Assembly (NCBI RefSeq): GCF_000248055.1
Contig: NZ_BAFC01000074.1
Coordinates: forward strand, 1 to 38,348
DNA length: 38,348 nucleotides
From: Gordonia sputi NBRC 100414
Lineage (GTDB): Bacteria > Actinomycetota > Actinomycetes > Mycobacteriales > Mycobacteriaceae
Reading direction: 5' to 3'
Numbering within the stretch: position 1 is the first letter of the stretch; each line of letters opens with the position of its first letter. This document shows, piece by piece, positions 1 through 7,885 of this stretch. The position numbers and the translations under genes are program-made. Under the pieces are notes generated by a model, which saw only the letters and a program-made list of their open reading frames with translations, did not search any database and had not been told where the DNA came from.

Positions 1-211
1 TTTCTGCGATCCGGCCAGTCCGTGGCAGCGCGGTACCAACGAGAACACCAACGGGCTGCTACGGCAGTACTTCCCCAAAAGCACTGACCTGAGTGTCTAC
101 GGTCCAGCCGATCTTGAGCACGTCGCGCAGGAACTCAACGGCCGTCCACGCAAAACGCTCGGCTGGGATACCCCAGCCGAGCGTTTGCGTGATCTAATCA
201 CCACCAACTAA
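1..211 (+). CDS. IS30-family transposase, C-terminal fragment
   Basis: Reading from base 2 to a TAA at 209-211 gives 69 residues with no upstream start inside the window, so the gene enters from the left edge. The segment contains [20 protein letters not shown] and later [17 protein letters not shown], the typical C-terminal end of IS30-type DDE transposases. The Glu in the NENTNG stretch is the family's usual third catalytic acid. The reading frame is intact to its natural end, so this copy may be functional if the missing part is. Nothing here says where the element starts. Family assignment is from recognised motifs; completeness cannot be judged. Confidence 0.88.
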   Translation, partial: FCDPASPWQRGTNENTNGLLRQYFPKSTDLSVYGPADLEHVAQELNGRPRKTLGWDTPAERLRDLITTN

Positions 212-216
212 CAGCA

Positions 217-243
217 GTGTTGCGCCGACCCCTTGAAACCGCC
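217..243. repeat. Putative right terminal inverted repeat of the IS30-like element
   Basis: The 27 bases that start six bases after the transposase stop (GTGTTGCGCC then CCTTGAAACCGCC) resemble the outer ends of actinobacterial IS30 elements, which sit just after the transposase stop. The left copy lies outside the window, so the inverted match and any target duplication cannot be seen. This is inference from position and likeness only. Confidence 0.4.
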
Positions 244-281
244 GTACTCTGCCGGGGCCGAATCAGTGTGTCGGGTCGGTG

Positions 282-307
282 ATCGGAGGTTGGTCACCAA
301 CTCCGAT
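282..307 (-). terminator. Hairpin downstream of the DUF3145 gene
   Basis: An inverted repeat of 12 pairs with one bulged base (ATCGGAG/TTGGT against ACCAACTCCGAT) lies six bases beyond the stop codon of the DUF3145 gene at 313. There is no U-tract after it on the minus strand, which is common for actinobacterial hairpin terminators. It could equally insulate the gene from the neighbouring insertion sequence. Confidence 0.5.
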
Positions 308-312
308 GTGGT

Positions 313-831
313 TCAACCGACGCGTTGCGTCAACCAGGTCACCTCGGCGCCCGCGCCGCCCATGCGGTACGCCTCGAGAGCGTCGTCCCATGCGGTACCG
401 AGCGCGGCTTCGAGTTCGCCGGCGAGTCCAGCGCTGTCCGGCTGGGCCTCGATCAGCGAACGCAGTTGCATCTCGCCGATGATCACGTCGCCGTTGGCGC
501 TCGTCGATCCGCGCCACAAGCCAAGTCCCGGAACATAACTGAATCGCTCGCCGTCGACGCCCTCGCTGGCATTCTCGGTCACCTCGAAGCGCAGCGACGA
601 CCACTCGCGCAGCGCATTCGCCAGCCGCGCAGCAGTACCCACCGGACCCGTCCAGTCAACGGTTGCCCGTTGCATGCCGGGTTCGGCATCCTGGGCGGAC
701 CACTTCAGGTTGGCCCGCGCATTAAGGGTCGACGACAGAGCCCACTCCACATGCGGGCACAGCGCGGCCTGCGCTGAGTGGATGTACACCACTCCGGTCG
801 TCATGTCCGCAAACTGATTCAGGTTGCGCAC
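313..831 (-). CDS. DUF3145 family protein
   Basis: The product is a conserved actinobacterial protein of about 172 residues and unknown function. The start is taken as the GTG at 831 because a GGAGGTG ribosome site lies seven bases upstream and the N-terminus (RNLNQFADMTTGVVYIHS) then matches the family's usual beginning. A longer reading from 876 has no such support. The family signature runs from VVYIHSAQAALCPHVEWALS through LGLWRGSTSANGDVIIGEM to the C-terminal GGAGAEVTWLTQRVG. No signal peptide or membrane segment is seen. It stands alone between an insertion sequence and a divergent 160-base gap. I know no biochemical role and do not propose one. Confidence 0.9.
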   Translation of the reverse strand: MRNLNQFADMTTGVVYIHSAQAALCPHVEWALSSTLNARANLKWSAQDAEPGMQRATVDWTGPVGTAARLANALREWSSLRFEVTENASEGVDGERFSYVPGLGLWRGSTSANGDVIIGEMQLRSLIEAQPDSAGLAGELEAALGTAWDDALEAYRMGGAGAEVTWLTQRVG

Positions 832-991
832 CTTGTTCACCTCCGTTGTCGACGAGGAACGTCTTCCCCAACACACCTCGCGACACCGGATATCACACTC
901 GTGTTGTTTATTGTGCCTGATGTTGTACGTGTTGCGCTAGTTTCCGAAGGTGATTGGTGTGAATTACTGATTCACCCACCAGCCCATAGCG

Positions 992-1807
992 TCAGTCGTC
1001 CGCGACGAGAGTGTCTACGACGGCGTCGTTGAACTCGGTCCACAGCGGTTTGGCCCAGGCTCCGAACGGCCGGTCTGTCAACACGACGCAGGCCGCGGCC
1101 AACTCCGGATCGACCCAGAGATAGGTTCCCGACTGTCCGAAGTGCCCGAACGTCGACGGCGAGTTACGTGTGCCCGTCCAATGCGGCGACTTGTGCGAGC
1201 GGATCTCGAATCCCAGGCCCCAATCGTTCGGCTTGTGCTTGCCGTAGCCGGGCACGAAGCCGTCGATACCCGGAAACCACACCGCATGCGCCGAGTCGGC
1301 GAGGTCCGACGAGAGCAGGCGTGGTTGCAGCAGTTCGGCAGCGAAAACGGCAAGATCGTCGACGCTCGATCGTGCTCCGTGGCCGGCAGGTCCGTCGAGC
1401 GTCGTCGACGACAGTCCAAGTGGTGCACACACCGCCTCGGCGAGATAGTCGGCGAATGCGATGTCGGTCGCCGACTCGACGGTCTCGGCGAGCACTTCGA
1501 AACCCGCACTGGAGTAGATGCGCTTCTCACCCACTCCTGCCTCGACGTTGCGAGTGTCAAAGGCGAGCCCCGAAGCATGTGCGAGGAGATGAGCGATGGT
1601 CGCGCCGGGCGGCCCGGCCGCGTCGTCGAGTTCGACGGCGCCCTCCTCGACAGCAACGAGAACCGCCTCGGCCACCAGGAGTTTGGTGACCGAGGCGAGC
1701 TCGTAGATACGGGCGGTGTCCCCGTGTGCGACGACCCCCTCCGGAGTGACGATTGCCGCGGCGACATTGTCGACCGGCCAGGAATCGAGGGCCTCGAGAA
1801 CACTCAC
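992..1807 (-). CDS. Serine beta-lactamase-fold hydrolase (class C / esterase EstB type)
   Basis: This is a 271-residue serine hydrolase of the beta-lactamase / penicillin-binding-protein-like superfamily. The nucleophile motif is S39-V-T-K42, followed by Y98-S-S100 as the second motif and a third box H222-F-G inside GHFGQSG, the usual triad of this group (SxxK, YxN/S, HxG). No signal peptide or lipobox is visible, so it is probably cytoplasmic. That argues for an esterase or peptidase-like role rather than antibiotic resistance. The start is a GTG at 1807 without a strong ribosome site. The substrate cannot be told from sequence. Confidence 0.82.
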   Translation of the reverse strand: MSVLEALDSWPVDNVAAAIVTPEGVVAHGDTARIYELASVTKLLVAEAVLVAVEEGAVELDDAAGPPGATIAHLLAHASGLAFDTRNVEAGVGEKRIYSSAGFEVLAETVESATDIAFADYLAEAVCAPLGLSSTTLDGPAGHGARSSVDDLAVFAAELLQPRLLSSDLADSAHAVWFPGIDGFVPGYGKHKPNDWGLGFEIRSHKSPHWTGTRNSPSTFGHFGQSGTYLWVDPELAAACVVLTDRPFGAWAKPLWTEFNDAVVDTLVADD

Positions 1808-1835
1808 GGGGACCTACGTTACCGGTAGACGACGA

Positions 1836-2966
1836 TCAGTGATCCTCGTCGGTGTAGCGGATGACTCCGCGAATGTTCTTGCCGTCGAGCATGTCCTGGT
1901 AACCCTGGTTGATCTGATCAAGCCGGTACTGCCGGGTGATCATGTCGTCGATGTTGAGTTTGCCGATCTTGTACATCGAAAGCAGTTGCGGGATATCGAG
2001 CTTGGGGTTCGCGCCACCAAAGATGCTGCCCTGCAGGTTCTTCTGAAGCAGTGTGAGCATCGACAGATTCAACGTCACGTCGGACTCGAGCATGTTCCCC
2101 ATGCCGGTAAGCACGCATGTACCGGCTTTCGCGGTGATGCCCATCCAACTGTCGACATCCTTGCCGTGTACCTCTCCTACTGTCACGATGACCTTGCGGC
2201 ACATCGCACCGTGAGTGGTCTCGGCGATCGCTCCCGCAGCCTCGTCGATCGACGCAAACGCCGCCGTCGCACCGAATTTCAGCGCCTGCTCGCGCTTCCA
2301 CTCGACCGGGTCGATCGCGAAGATGTTGCGCGCTCCCGCGATCACCGCACCCTGCAGTGCAGCGGTTCCGACGCCACCGACGCCGACGATTGCCACGTCT
2401 TCGCCGGGGCGGACATCGCCACTACGCGTCGACGACCCGTAGCCGGTGGGTATACCGCAGCCCACCAACGCCGCCACCTCGAACGGGATGTCCTTGTCGA
2501 TCTTGACCACCGACGCCTCGTGCACCACCATGTACGGCGCGAACGTGCCAAGCAGCGTCATCGGATAGACGTTCTCGCCCTTCGCAGTGTGGATGCGGAA
2601 GGTGTTGTCGGACACGGCTTCACCCTGCAGAAGCATCGCGCCGAAGTCGCACAGGTTCGCCAGACCCGACCTGCACGACGGACACTTGCCGCACGAAGGG
2701 ATGAAGGAGAGGACGACGTGGTCGCCGACCTCGAAATCGGTAACACCCTCACCGAGCTCTTCGATGACGCCCGCACCCTCGTGGCCGCCGAGGATCGGGA
2801 AGCCCGCCATCGGGATGCCGCCGGTCATGAGGTGATGATCGGAGTGACACATTCCGGCTGCTTCCATCCGGATCTTGATCTCGTGCGCCTTGGGATCACC
2901 GATCTCGATCTCTTCGATCTCCCACGGCGAGTTCAGTTCTCGCAGCAACGCACCCTTGGTCTTCAT
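1836..2966 (-). CDS. NDMA-dependent-type zinc alcohol dehydrogenase
   Basis: This 376-residue medium-chain zinc alcohol dehydrogenase oxidises alcohols or aldehydes with a nicotinamide cofactor. Catalytic zinc ligands are C40, H62 (GHE box) and C170. The structural zinc site is C92, C95, C98 and C106, and the Rossmann motif GVGGVG spans 195-200. The full-length match, with the CGIPTGYGSS segment and the C-terminal NIRGVIRYTDEDH, fits the actinobacterial NDMA-dependent (mycofactocin-associated, TIGR03989-like) subfamily, in which NADH is thought to stay bound. That subfamily call is inference. No mycofactocin genes are in the window. ATG start at 2966 with GGAGGACATGAATG context. It lies 28 bases upstream of the serine hydrolase gene and could be co-transcribed with it. 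Confidence 0.85.
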   Translation of the reverse strand: MKTKGALLRELNSPWEIEEIEIGDPKAHEIKIRMEAAGMCHSDHHLMTGGIPMAGFPILGGHEGAGVIEELGEGVTDFEVGDHVVLSFIPSCGKCPSCRSGLANLCDFGAMLLQGEAVSDNTFRIHTAKGENVYPMTLLGTFAPYMVVHEASVVKIDKDIPFEVAALVGCGIPTGYGSSTRSGDVRPGEDVAIVGVGGVGTAALQGAVIAGARNIFAIDPVEWKREQALKFGATAAFASIDEAAGAIAETTHGAMCRKVIVTVGEVHGKDVDSWMGITAKAGTCVLTGMGNMLESDVTLNLSMLTLLQKNLQGSIFGGANPKLDIPQLLSMYKIGKLNIDDMITRQYRLDQINQGYQDMLDGKNIRGVIRYTDEDH

Positions 2967-3091
2967 TCATGTCCTCCGCTTGTTGTCGTACACGCGCAGC
3001 GTGCCGTTGGTGCCGGCACGGCCTGGCGTCCCTACTGAGACGATAGTCACTTTTCGTCGGAAATGGAACGTGTTCTACTTTTGTGGCGCGA

Positions 3092-4690
3092 TCAGTTGGC
3101 CAGACCCTCGTCTTTGCTGCCGTAGCTCTCGCGCAGACGCGGCTTGACGACCTTGCCACCCGCGTTGCGAGGTAGTTCTTCGACGAGAACGATGTCCTTG
3201 GGCTGCTTGAACCGCGCCAGGTTCTCGTCGAGGTACGACTCCATCTCCTCGAGGGTGAGGTCGGCGCCGTCGACCGTCACCACCACGGCGACGGGCACCT
3301 CACCCCACTTAGGATCGGCCCGTCCGATCACAGCCGCCTCGGCAATCCTCGGGTGGCCGTAGAGGACGTTCTCGACCTCGGCGCAATAGATGTTCTCGCC
3401 GCCCGAGATGATCATGTCTTTTGCCCGGTCGACCACGTAGAGGAATCCCTCATCGTCGCGACGCACGAGGTCGCCGGAGTGGAACCAGCCTCCGCGGAAG
3501 GCATCCTGCGTGCCCTGCGGGTTCTGCCAATACCCGAGCATCATGTTCGACCCGCGGTACACGATCTCGCCGACCTCGCCGTCGGCGACGTCGTTCATCA
3601 TCGGGTCGACGACGCGCGCGGTGACCGCCGGAACCACCTTGCCGATCGACCCGATCTTGCGCAGCGCGTCGGCGCCGTCGAGAACACAAGTGATGGGCGA
3701 CATTTCGGTTTGTCCGAAAACCGCGACGTTGAGCGCGTCGGGAAAGGTCTCGTTCATCGCGTTCAGCACGGTGTCCGACGCTGGTGCGGCCCCCCAACTG
3801 ATCACGCGGAACTTCACGTCCCGCGGTTTCGCCTGCTGCGCGGCGCAGACCGCCTGCCACTGCGCGGGCACGAGGAAGATCGACGTGATGCCCTCACGCT
3901 CACACATGTCGAGCATGTCGTCGGGGTCGAACGCGCCGAGAGGATGGATCACCGAGGTCGCGCCCATGTAGAACAGCGGTGCCATGGCACCGATCCCCGC
4001 GATGTGGAACATCGGTGCGACGCCTGCGCCGATGTCGTCACGTCGGGTGTGCAGTGCCTGTAGACAGGTGAGCGCCTGTGACTGCATATTCGTGTGAGTC
4101 AACATGGCACCCTTGGGTTTTCCCGTCGTCCCCGACGTGTACATGATCAGGGCAACGGTCTCTTCCGGGATGTCGATCTCCGGCAGGTCCGACGCGTCCT
4201 CTGCGATGAGGTCGGCGTAATCGAGATGCGCATCGTTGTCCGAACCGCCGACAACGATCACCTGGTCCACGTCGCCGGTCGCTGCGACGACCGCGTCGGC
4301 CAACGGAGCCAACATCGTCTCGGTCACGATCGTGCGGGCACCGCTGTCGGTCACGAGGAAGGCGATCTCGGCGGGACTCATCCTCACGTTGACCGGCACC
4401 GGAATCGCGCCGATGATGTTGGCGCCCAGGATCGCTTCGACGTACTCGGTTCGGTTGAGCAGGACCATCAGCACCCTGTCGCCGAAACCCACTCCCCGAC
4501 GACTCAGCGCAGCGGCGAACGCATGAGTGCGCTCGTCGAGCTGCTTCCACGTCGTGGCACCCAAGAACTTGAGCGCGGGAGCGTCTGGCTGCATCAGCGC
4601 ATGCCTGCGGACCTGGTTGTTCCAGTGGTTGCGGCGAGAACGCAGCGGCTCGGTATTGAGATCTTGCCCGGAGTCGACGGTCGCGGTCAT
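3092..4690 (-). CDS. fadD5: Long-chain fatty acyl-CoA/AMP ligase, FadD5-like
   Basis: This 532-residue member of the ANL superfamily adenylates a carboxylic acid and transfers it to CoA. The P-loop YTSGTTGKPKG lies at 184-194. Further on are FGQTEMSPITC (adenine/acyl pocket), GGWFHSGDL, the hinge region DRAKDMIISGGENIYCAEVE, and the C-terminal lysine in GGKVVKPRLRE. The N-terminal part (RRNHWNNQVRRHALMQPDAPAL) and VPAQWQAVCAAQQAKPRD closely resemble mycobacterial FadD5; symbol by resemblance only. The true start is the ATG at 4690 behind a GAGGAG site; the open frame runs much further upstream but there it is antisense shadow of the crotonase gene. It lies 26 bases downstream of the crotonase gene, so the two form a fatty-acid activation/isomerisation pair. 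Confidence 0.9.
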   Translation of the reverse strand: MTATVDSGQDLNTEPLRSRRNHWNNQVRRHALMQPDAPALKFLGATTWKQLDERTHAFAAALSRRGVGFGDRVLMVLLNRTEYVEAILGANIIGAIPVPVNVRMSPAEIAFLVTDSGARTIVTETMLAPLADAVVAATGDVDQVIVVGGSDNDAHLDYADLIAEDASDLPEIDIPEETVALIMYTSGTTGKPKGAMLTHTNMQSQALTCLQALHTRRDDIGAGVAPMFHIAGIGAMAPLFYMGATSVIHPLGAFDPDDMLDMCEREGITSIFLVPAQWQAVCAAQQAKPRDVKFRVISWGAAPASDTVLNAMNETFPDALNVAVFGQTEMSPITCVLDGADALRKIGSIGKVVPAVTARVVDPMMNDVADGEVGEIVYRGSNMMLGYWQNPQGTQDAFRGGWFHSGDLVRRDDEGFLYVVDRAKDMIISGGENIYCAEVENVLYGHPRIAEAAVIGRADPKWGEVPVAVVVTVDGADLTLEEMESYLDENLARFKQPKDIVLVEELPRNAGGKVVKPRLRESYGSKDEGLAN

Positions 4691-4716
4691 GGAAACTCTC
4701 CTCGGTTTTCTCGACG

Positions 4717-5550
4717 TCAGTGACGGCGTGTGGTGCTGAACGCGGCGATGGCCGCCTGGAATTCGTCTGATTGCAGCAATCGGGTCTGGCCGTCGGTCTC
4801 GCGCGTGAGAGTTGCCTCGAACCCCGCGAGGGTGTTGGCGTCGAGCGCGGCCTTCGCCAGTCGCAACGCCTGCGTCGAACTCTGCGCGAATCGCTTGGCG
4901 ACGCCCGCGATCTCGGCGTCGAGCGCGGTTCTGTCGTCGACGAGTCCGCTGATCAAGCCAGCGTCGAATGCTTCTGGCGCAGGCAACTTTTCGCCGAGAA
5001 GGACCAGCCGATTGGCGCGCGCCCGACCGATCGCGGCCGACACCGTCGCGGTCGCCCCACCGTCGGGCATGAGCCCGATGTTGGTGAATGCCAGAAGAAA
5101 GTAGGAACGTCGGGTCGCGAAGGTGAGGTCGGAGGCGAACGCCAGCGATGCACCGATCCCGACGGCGGCGCCGTCGACGGACGCAACAACCGGAACCTCG
5201 ACAGAGCGCACGGCACGAGCCAACGCCGACCCTCCGCCGATCACAGAGGCCGCACTCCGCTCGTCGATGCCACCGTTCTCCGACGCCCGGGCAGCGATGT
5301 CGCGAATATCGGCGCCGGTGCTGAAGTGTCCTCCTGCGCCGTCGATGATCACCGCGCGTATGTCGTCCGCAGCGCATCGGATGGTGAGGAAGTCGATCAG
5401 CGCGCTCGAGGCGTCTCCGTTGAGCGCATTCATCCGTTCCGGACGATCGATCGTGACGCGGGCGATCCCCCGATCGTCAACCTCGGTCCTGATTCCGGTA
5501 GCGATTGAGGCGTCAGACCCTGCGCCACCAGTCGCCCGATTGTCAGACAC
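4717..5550 (-). CDS. Enoyl-CoA hydratase/isomerase (crotonase) family protein
   Basis: The 277-residue crotonase-fold protein has the oxyanion-hole segment HFSTGADI (75-82) and the second glycine-rich turn DGAAVGIGASLAFASD (126-141). The two glutamates of true enoyl-CoA hydratases are replaced: the first position is S135 and the second is F155. An aspartate, D163 in LMPDGG, is at the position used by PaaG-like isomerases. An isomerase or another CoA-ester activity is therefore more likely than hydration. GTG start at 5550; the first 17 residues look disordered, so a later start is possible. It is upstream of and probably in one transcript with the FadD5-like ligase, divergent from the tandem-TetR gene. 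Confidence 0.85.
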   Translation of the reverse strand: MSDNRATGGAGSDASIATGIRTEVDDRGIARVTIDRPERMNALNGDASSALIDFLTIRCAADDIRAVIIDGAGGHFSTGADIRDIAARASENGGIDERSAASVIGGGSALARAVRSVEVPVVASVDGAAVGIGASLAFASDLTFATRRSYFLLAFTNIGLMPDGGATATVSAAIGRARANRLVLLGEKLPAPEAFDAGLISGLVDDRTALDAEIAGVAKRFAQSSTQALRLAKAALDANTLAGFEATLTRETDGQTRLLQSDEFQAAIAAFSTTRRH

Positions 5551-5624
5551 AGCCCACCCCGTCGCTCGCCGATCGCGTGATCATGCCGCCACCATACATG
5601 CCAATGAGATGTAGACCACAGGAA

Positions 5625-5642
5625 TTGCGATTAACTTAGCAA
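5625..5642. promoter_or_regulatory. Possible operator in the crotonase / tandem-TetR divergent promoter
   Basis: The AT-rich 18-mer TTGCGATTAACTTAGCAA has matching ends (TTGC...GCAA, plus one inner pair) and sits in the 176-base gap between the divergent crotonase and TetR genes, about 85 bases from the TetR start. TetR proteins commonly bind such sites in divergent regions. The symmetry is only partial (five of nine pairs), so this is a weak suggestion. Confidence 0.25.
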
Positions 5643-5726
5643 ACTCATACGACGCCGCTACCTCCAGTTTTAGACGATTCAGCAATTTCTTCTCTAGCGA
5701 AGCCGCTCTCGCTCTACTCTGGACCG

Positions 5727-6938
5727 ATGAGCAGTCAGCCCTCGACTGACCACCCTCCGACACACATCAACGGACAGCCACGTCGACGCCCCGCCGACCG
5801 CCGATCGCTGATTCTGCGTACCGCAGCACAGGAGTTCAGCGACCGCGGATACCACGCGGTGCGCCTCGAGGAGATCGCCGACATCGTGGGAATCTCGGCC
5901 CCCGCGCTCTACCGCCACTTCCCGACGAAATACGCACTCTTCGCCGAGGCCACCGGACTGCTCGCCGGCGAGCTGACCGAGGCACTCGAGACATCGCAGA
6001 GGGATCTCGAGTCGGCACTGACCGCTCTCGCACAATCGGCCATCGACCACCGCAGGACCGGTGGCCTCTACCGCTGGGATCAGCGCTATCTCGAGGGCGA
6101 TGACGCCACGAAGGTAAAAGTCGTTCTCGTGGAACAGCATCGGCGAATCCGCGCAGCGCTTCTCGATGCACGCCCGAACATCCCCCGTCCCCACGCCGAC
6201 CTTCTCGTCGCGGCGATCATCAGTGTCGTGGCAAGTCCGACCACACATCGGACTGCGTTGGCAGACCGAGAAATTCGCCGACTACTCGTCGCCACCGCGC
6301 TCTCGCTGGCCGACGTCGCGCCGCTGCTCGCCGCCGACGCCTCAGTCCAGCGCCCGCCGTCCGGGCTGGCGCCGGCGTCGAAACGCGAACTCATACTCAC
6401 CGGATCGATCTCACTGTTCTCCGCACGAGGCTTCCGGGAGGTCACGATCGACGAGATTGCCGCTGCCGCAGGCATTCCCGCATCCGGCGTCTACCGCCAC
6501 TTCGAGAGCAAAGCCGCGATACTGTCGGCGGCATTCTGGCGAGCGTCCGACCGCGTCAGTGCCGCCACTTCCGACGCACTCGCGGCGTCGACGACCAGCC
6601 GCGCAGCGCTCGAGTCGCTCGTTGCCCGCTACGTACGACTCTTCGTGCGCGACAACGCGCTCGTGACGGTCTACCTGAGCGAGATCGGGCACCTGGCCCC
6701 GTCGGAGCGCAGCGCGTTGCGACGCCAGCAACGCGCCAACGTCGACGAGTGGGCCGCATGGGTCACGCGCGACCGTGGCGACGCGATCAGCCGTGGACAG
6801 GCCCGCTTCCTCGTGCACGCGGCACTGAACGCCATCTCGGATCTGCTTCGACTACGCCGCCCACCAACCGCCGAGCAGGTCACCGCGATCGGCTGCGCCA
6901 TTCTCGAAGGCCCCCGGCAGGGCCCACAGCAGCGCTGA
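5727..6938 (+). CDS. Tandem TetR-domain transcriptional regulator
   Basis: This 403-residue protein carries two complete TetR-type DNA-binding domains. The first is at about 26-72 (FSDRGYHAVRLEEIADIVGI then APALYRHFPTKYALF); the second is at 219-264 (FSARGFREVTIDEIAAAAGI then SGVYRHFESKAAIL). Each is followed by its own helical ligand-binding-like segment. An ordinary TetR is about 200 residues, so this is a head-to-tail duplication that may bind DNA as a pseudo-dimer. It is divergent from the crotonase-fadD5 pair and is the obvious candidate regulator of it; that link is inference. ATG start at 5727; ends 18 bases before the convergent Mce-associated gene. Confidence 0.88.
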   Translation: MSSQPSTDHPPTHINGQPRRRPADRRSLILRTAAQEFSDRGYHAVRLEEIADIVGISAPALYRHFPTKYALFAEATGLLAGELTEALETSQRDLESALTALAQSAIDHRRTGGLYRWDQRYLEGDDATKVKVVLVEQHRRIRAALLDARPNIPRPHADLLVAAIISVVASPTTHRTALADREIRRLLVATALSLADVAPLLAADASVQRPPSGLAPASKRELILTGSISLFSARGFREVTIDEIAAAAGIPASGVYRHFESKAAILSAAFWRASDRVSAATSDALAASTTSRAALESLVARYVRLFVRDNALVTVYLSEIGHLAPSERSALRRQQRANVDEWAAWVTRDRGDAISRGQARFLVHAALNAISDLLRLRRPPTAEQVTAIGCAILEGPRQGPQQR

Positions 6939-6956
6939 CGTGCTGGCTGCCTGATG

Positions 6957-7778
6957 TCAGACGGTCGCCAGATCGTCGAGCAACCACGTGCCGTTCCGCT
7001 TGGCGAGCGTGATCTCGACACGCGATTGGTACGGGATGCCGTCAGGAACCTGCGCGGCGATCTCCGACGACTTCACCGTCTGATCCAATGCCACGAGGAC
7101 CACCGCACGGTCGGCAGTCACCGATTCGATCCCCGCGCGCTGCGCCTTCGACGTCGACACTCCCTTGGCGTTCGCGTTGCCCTTGCGCGCATCCTGCGAC
7201 GACGCGATATAGGTCTTACCGAACTCCGGGGTGGATATCTGCGTGATTCGACGATCGAGATCGCCGTAGTCGGCGGGGTCGTAGGTGGTCAGCTCGACGG
7301 CGTAGCGACGCGCGGTGTCGAGGACTGTTGTGCGATCGGCATCCGACGGTCCTGCGTCAGACGCTCGGCGATCTGCCTGCGCGTACAGGTACGCGAGTAC
7401 CCCGGTCGAGATCGCGAGGACCACCACGAACGATGCCAGCACACCGACCAGTAGCCGCCCGCGGCCCGGGCGCGTCGCTCGTGCGGCGCTCTCCGCCTCG
7501 GCTCCCACGCCACCGCTCTTCTCGCCGCGACTCTTCTCAGTACGGCCACTCGTGGTGTCGAGTTTGCGTGGCACCCGGTCGGCGGCCTCGGCGCGCAGTT
7601 GTTCACGCCTGCTGCGATTCGCCGCGAGGAACTCATCTCCGTCGAGTGGCGAGACGTCGGCGCTGGTCGGCCCGGCGCTCTCGGCCTCCACGCTGTCCTC
7701 TGCCTGCACACTCTCCTCGGCCTGCACGCTCTCCTCGGCCTGCACGCCGTCGTCGGATGGGATTCGCGATTTGGGCAT
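6957..7778 (-). CDS. Mce-associated-type membrane protein
   Basis: The 273-residue product has a long polar, acidic N-terminal region, one membrane helix (LLVGVLASFVVVLAISTGVL, about 135-155) and an extracytoplasmic domain ending NGTWLLDDLATV. This layout is that of the Mce-associated proteins found at the ends of mycobacterial mce lipid-import operons. No mce genes are in the window, so this is an orphan copy. The start is taken as the ATG at 7778 (MPKSRIPSDDG); an upstream ATG at 7796 is also possible and neither has a good ribosome site. A run of six-residue repeats (VQAEES type) lies near the N-terminus and is given separately. Confidence 0.72.
   Translation of the reverse strand: MPKSRIPSDDGVQAEESVQAEESVQAEDSVEAESAGPTSADVSPLDGDEFLAANRSRREQLRAEAADRVPRKLDTTSGRTEKSRGEKSGGVGAEAESAARATRPGRGRLLVGVLASFVVVLAISTGVLAYLYAQADRRASDAGPSDADRTTVLDTARRYAVELTTYDPADYGDLDRRITQISTPEFGKTYIASSQDARKGNANAKGVSTSKAQRAGIESVTADRAVVLVALDQTVKSSEIAAQVPDGIPYQSRVEITLAKRNGTWLLDDLATV
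7684..7755 (-). repeat. Four 18-bp tandem repeats in the Mce-associated gene
   Basis: Four adjacent 18-base units (plus-strand type GCCTGCACGCTCTCCTCG) encode four copies of a six-residue acidic unit of the pattern V-Q/E-A-E-x-S in the cytoplasmic N-terminal tail. Two inner copies differ by a single base; the outer ones differ more. Such arrays can change copy number by slippage in multiples of 18 without breaking the frame. Confidence 0.9.
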
Positions 7779-7801
7779 GGCAACCAATCTAGCCATCGAT
7801 T

Positions 7802-7815
7802 GTGTGGTCCAGACC
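7802..7815. promoter_or_regulatory. FadR/GntR-like palindrome upstream of the acyl-CoA dehydrogenase
   Basis: GTGGTCCAGACCAC is a perfect 6+2+6 palindrome in the divergent region between the Mce-associated gene and the acyl-CoA dehydrogenase. It contains TGGTC and GACCA arms like FadR-type GntR operators, although its spacing is one base longer than that of E. coli FadR. A good -10 hexamer, TATGAT (7834-7839), follows, placing the palindrome over the -35 position. The GntR/FCD gene downstream is the natural candidate binder. Function is inferred. Confidence 0.45.
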
Positions 7816-7885
7816 ACGGCCCGACATATCACATATATGATTTAGCCAGAGCAGCCTACGGGCTTCGCATATCGAGAGGACAACA

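Noticed and set aside
959..975. GTGAAT/ATTCAC inverted repeat upstream of the serine hydrolase and DUF3145 genes
   Set aside because: Six-base arms with a short loop are expected many times by chance and it is not tied to a promoter element.
1716..3038. A 440-residue plus-strand frame opposite the alcohol dehydrogenase
   Set aside because: It is Arg/His/Val-rich with no domain and lies antisense to a clear dehydrogenase gene.
4691..5377. N-terminal extension of the FadD5-like ligase by about 230 residues
   Set aside because: The extension is antisense-frame shadow of the crotonase gene, Arg-rich and without similarity; a GAGGAG-backed ATG at 4690 matches the family start.
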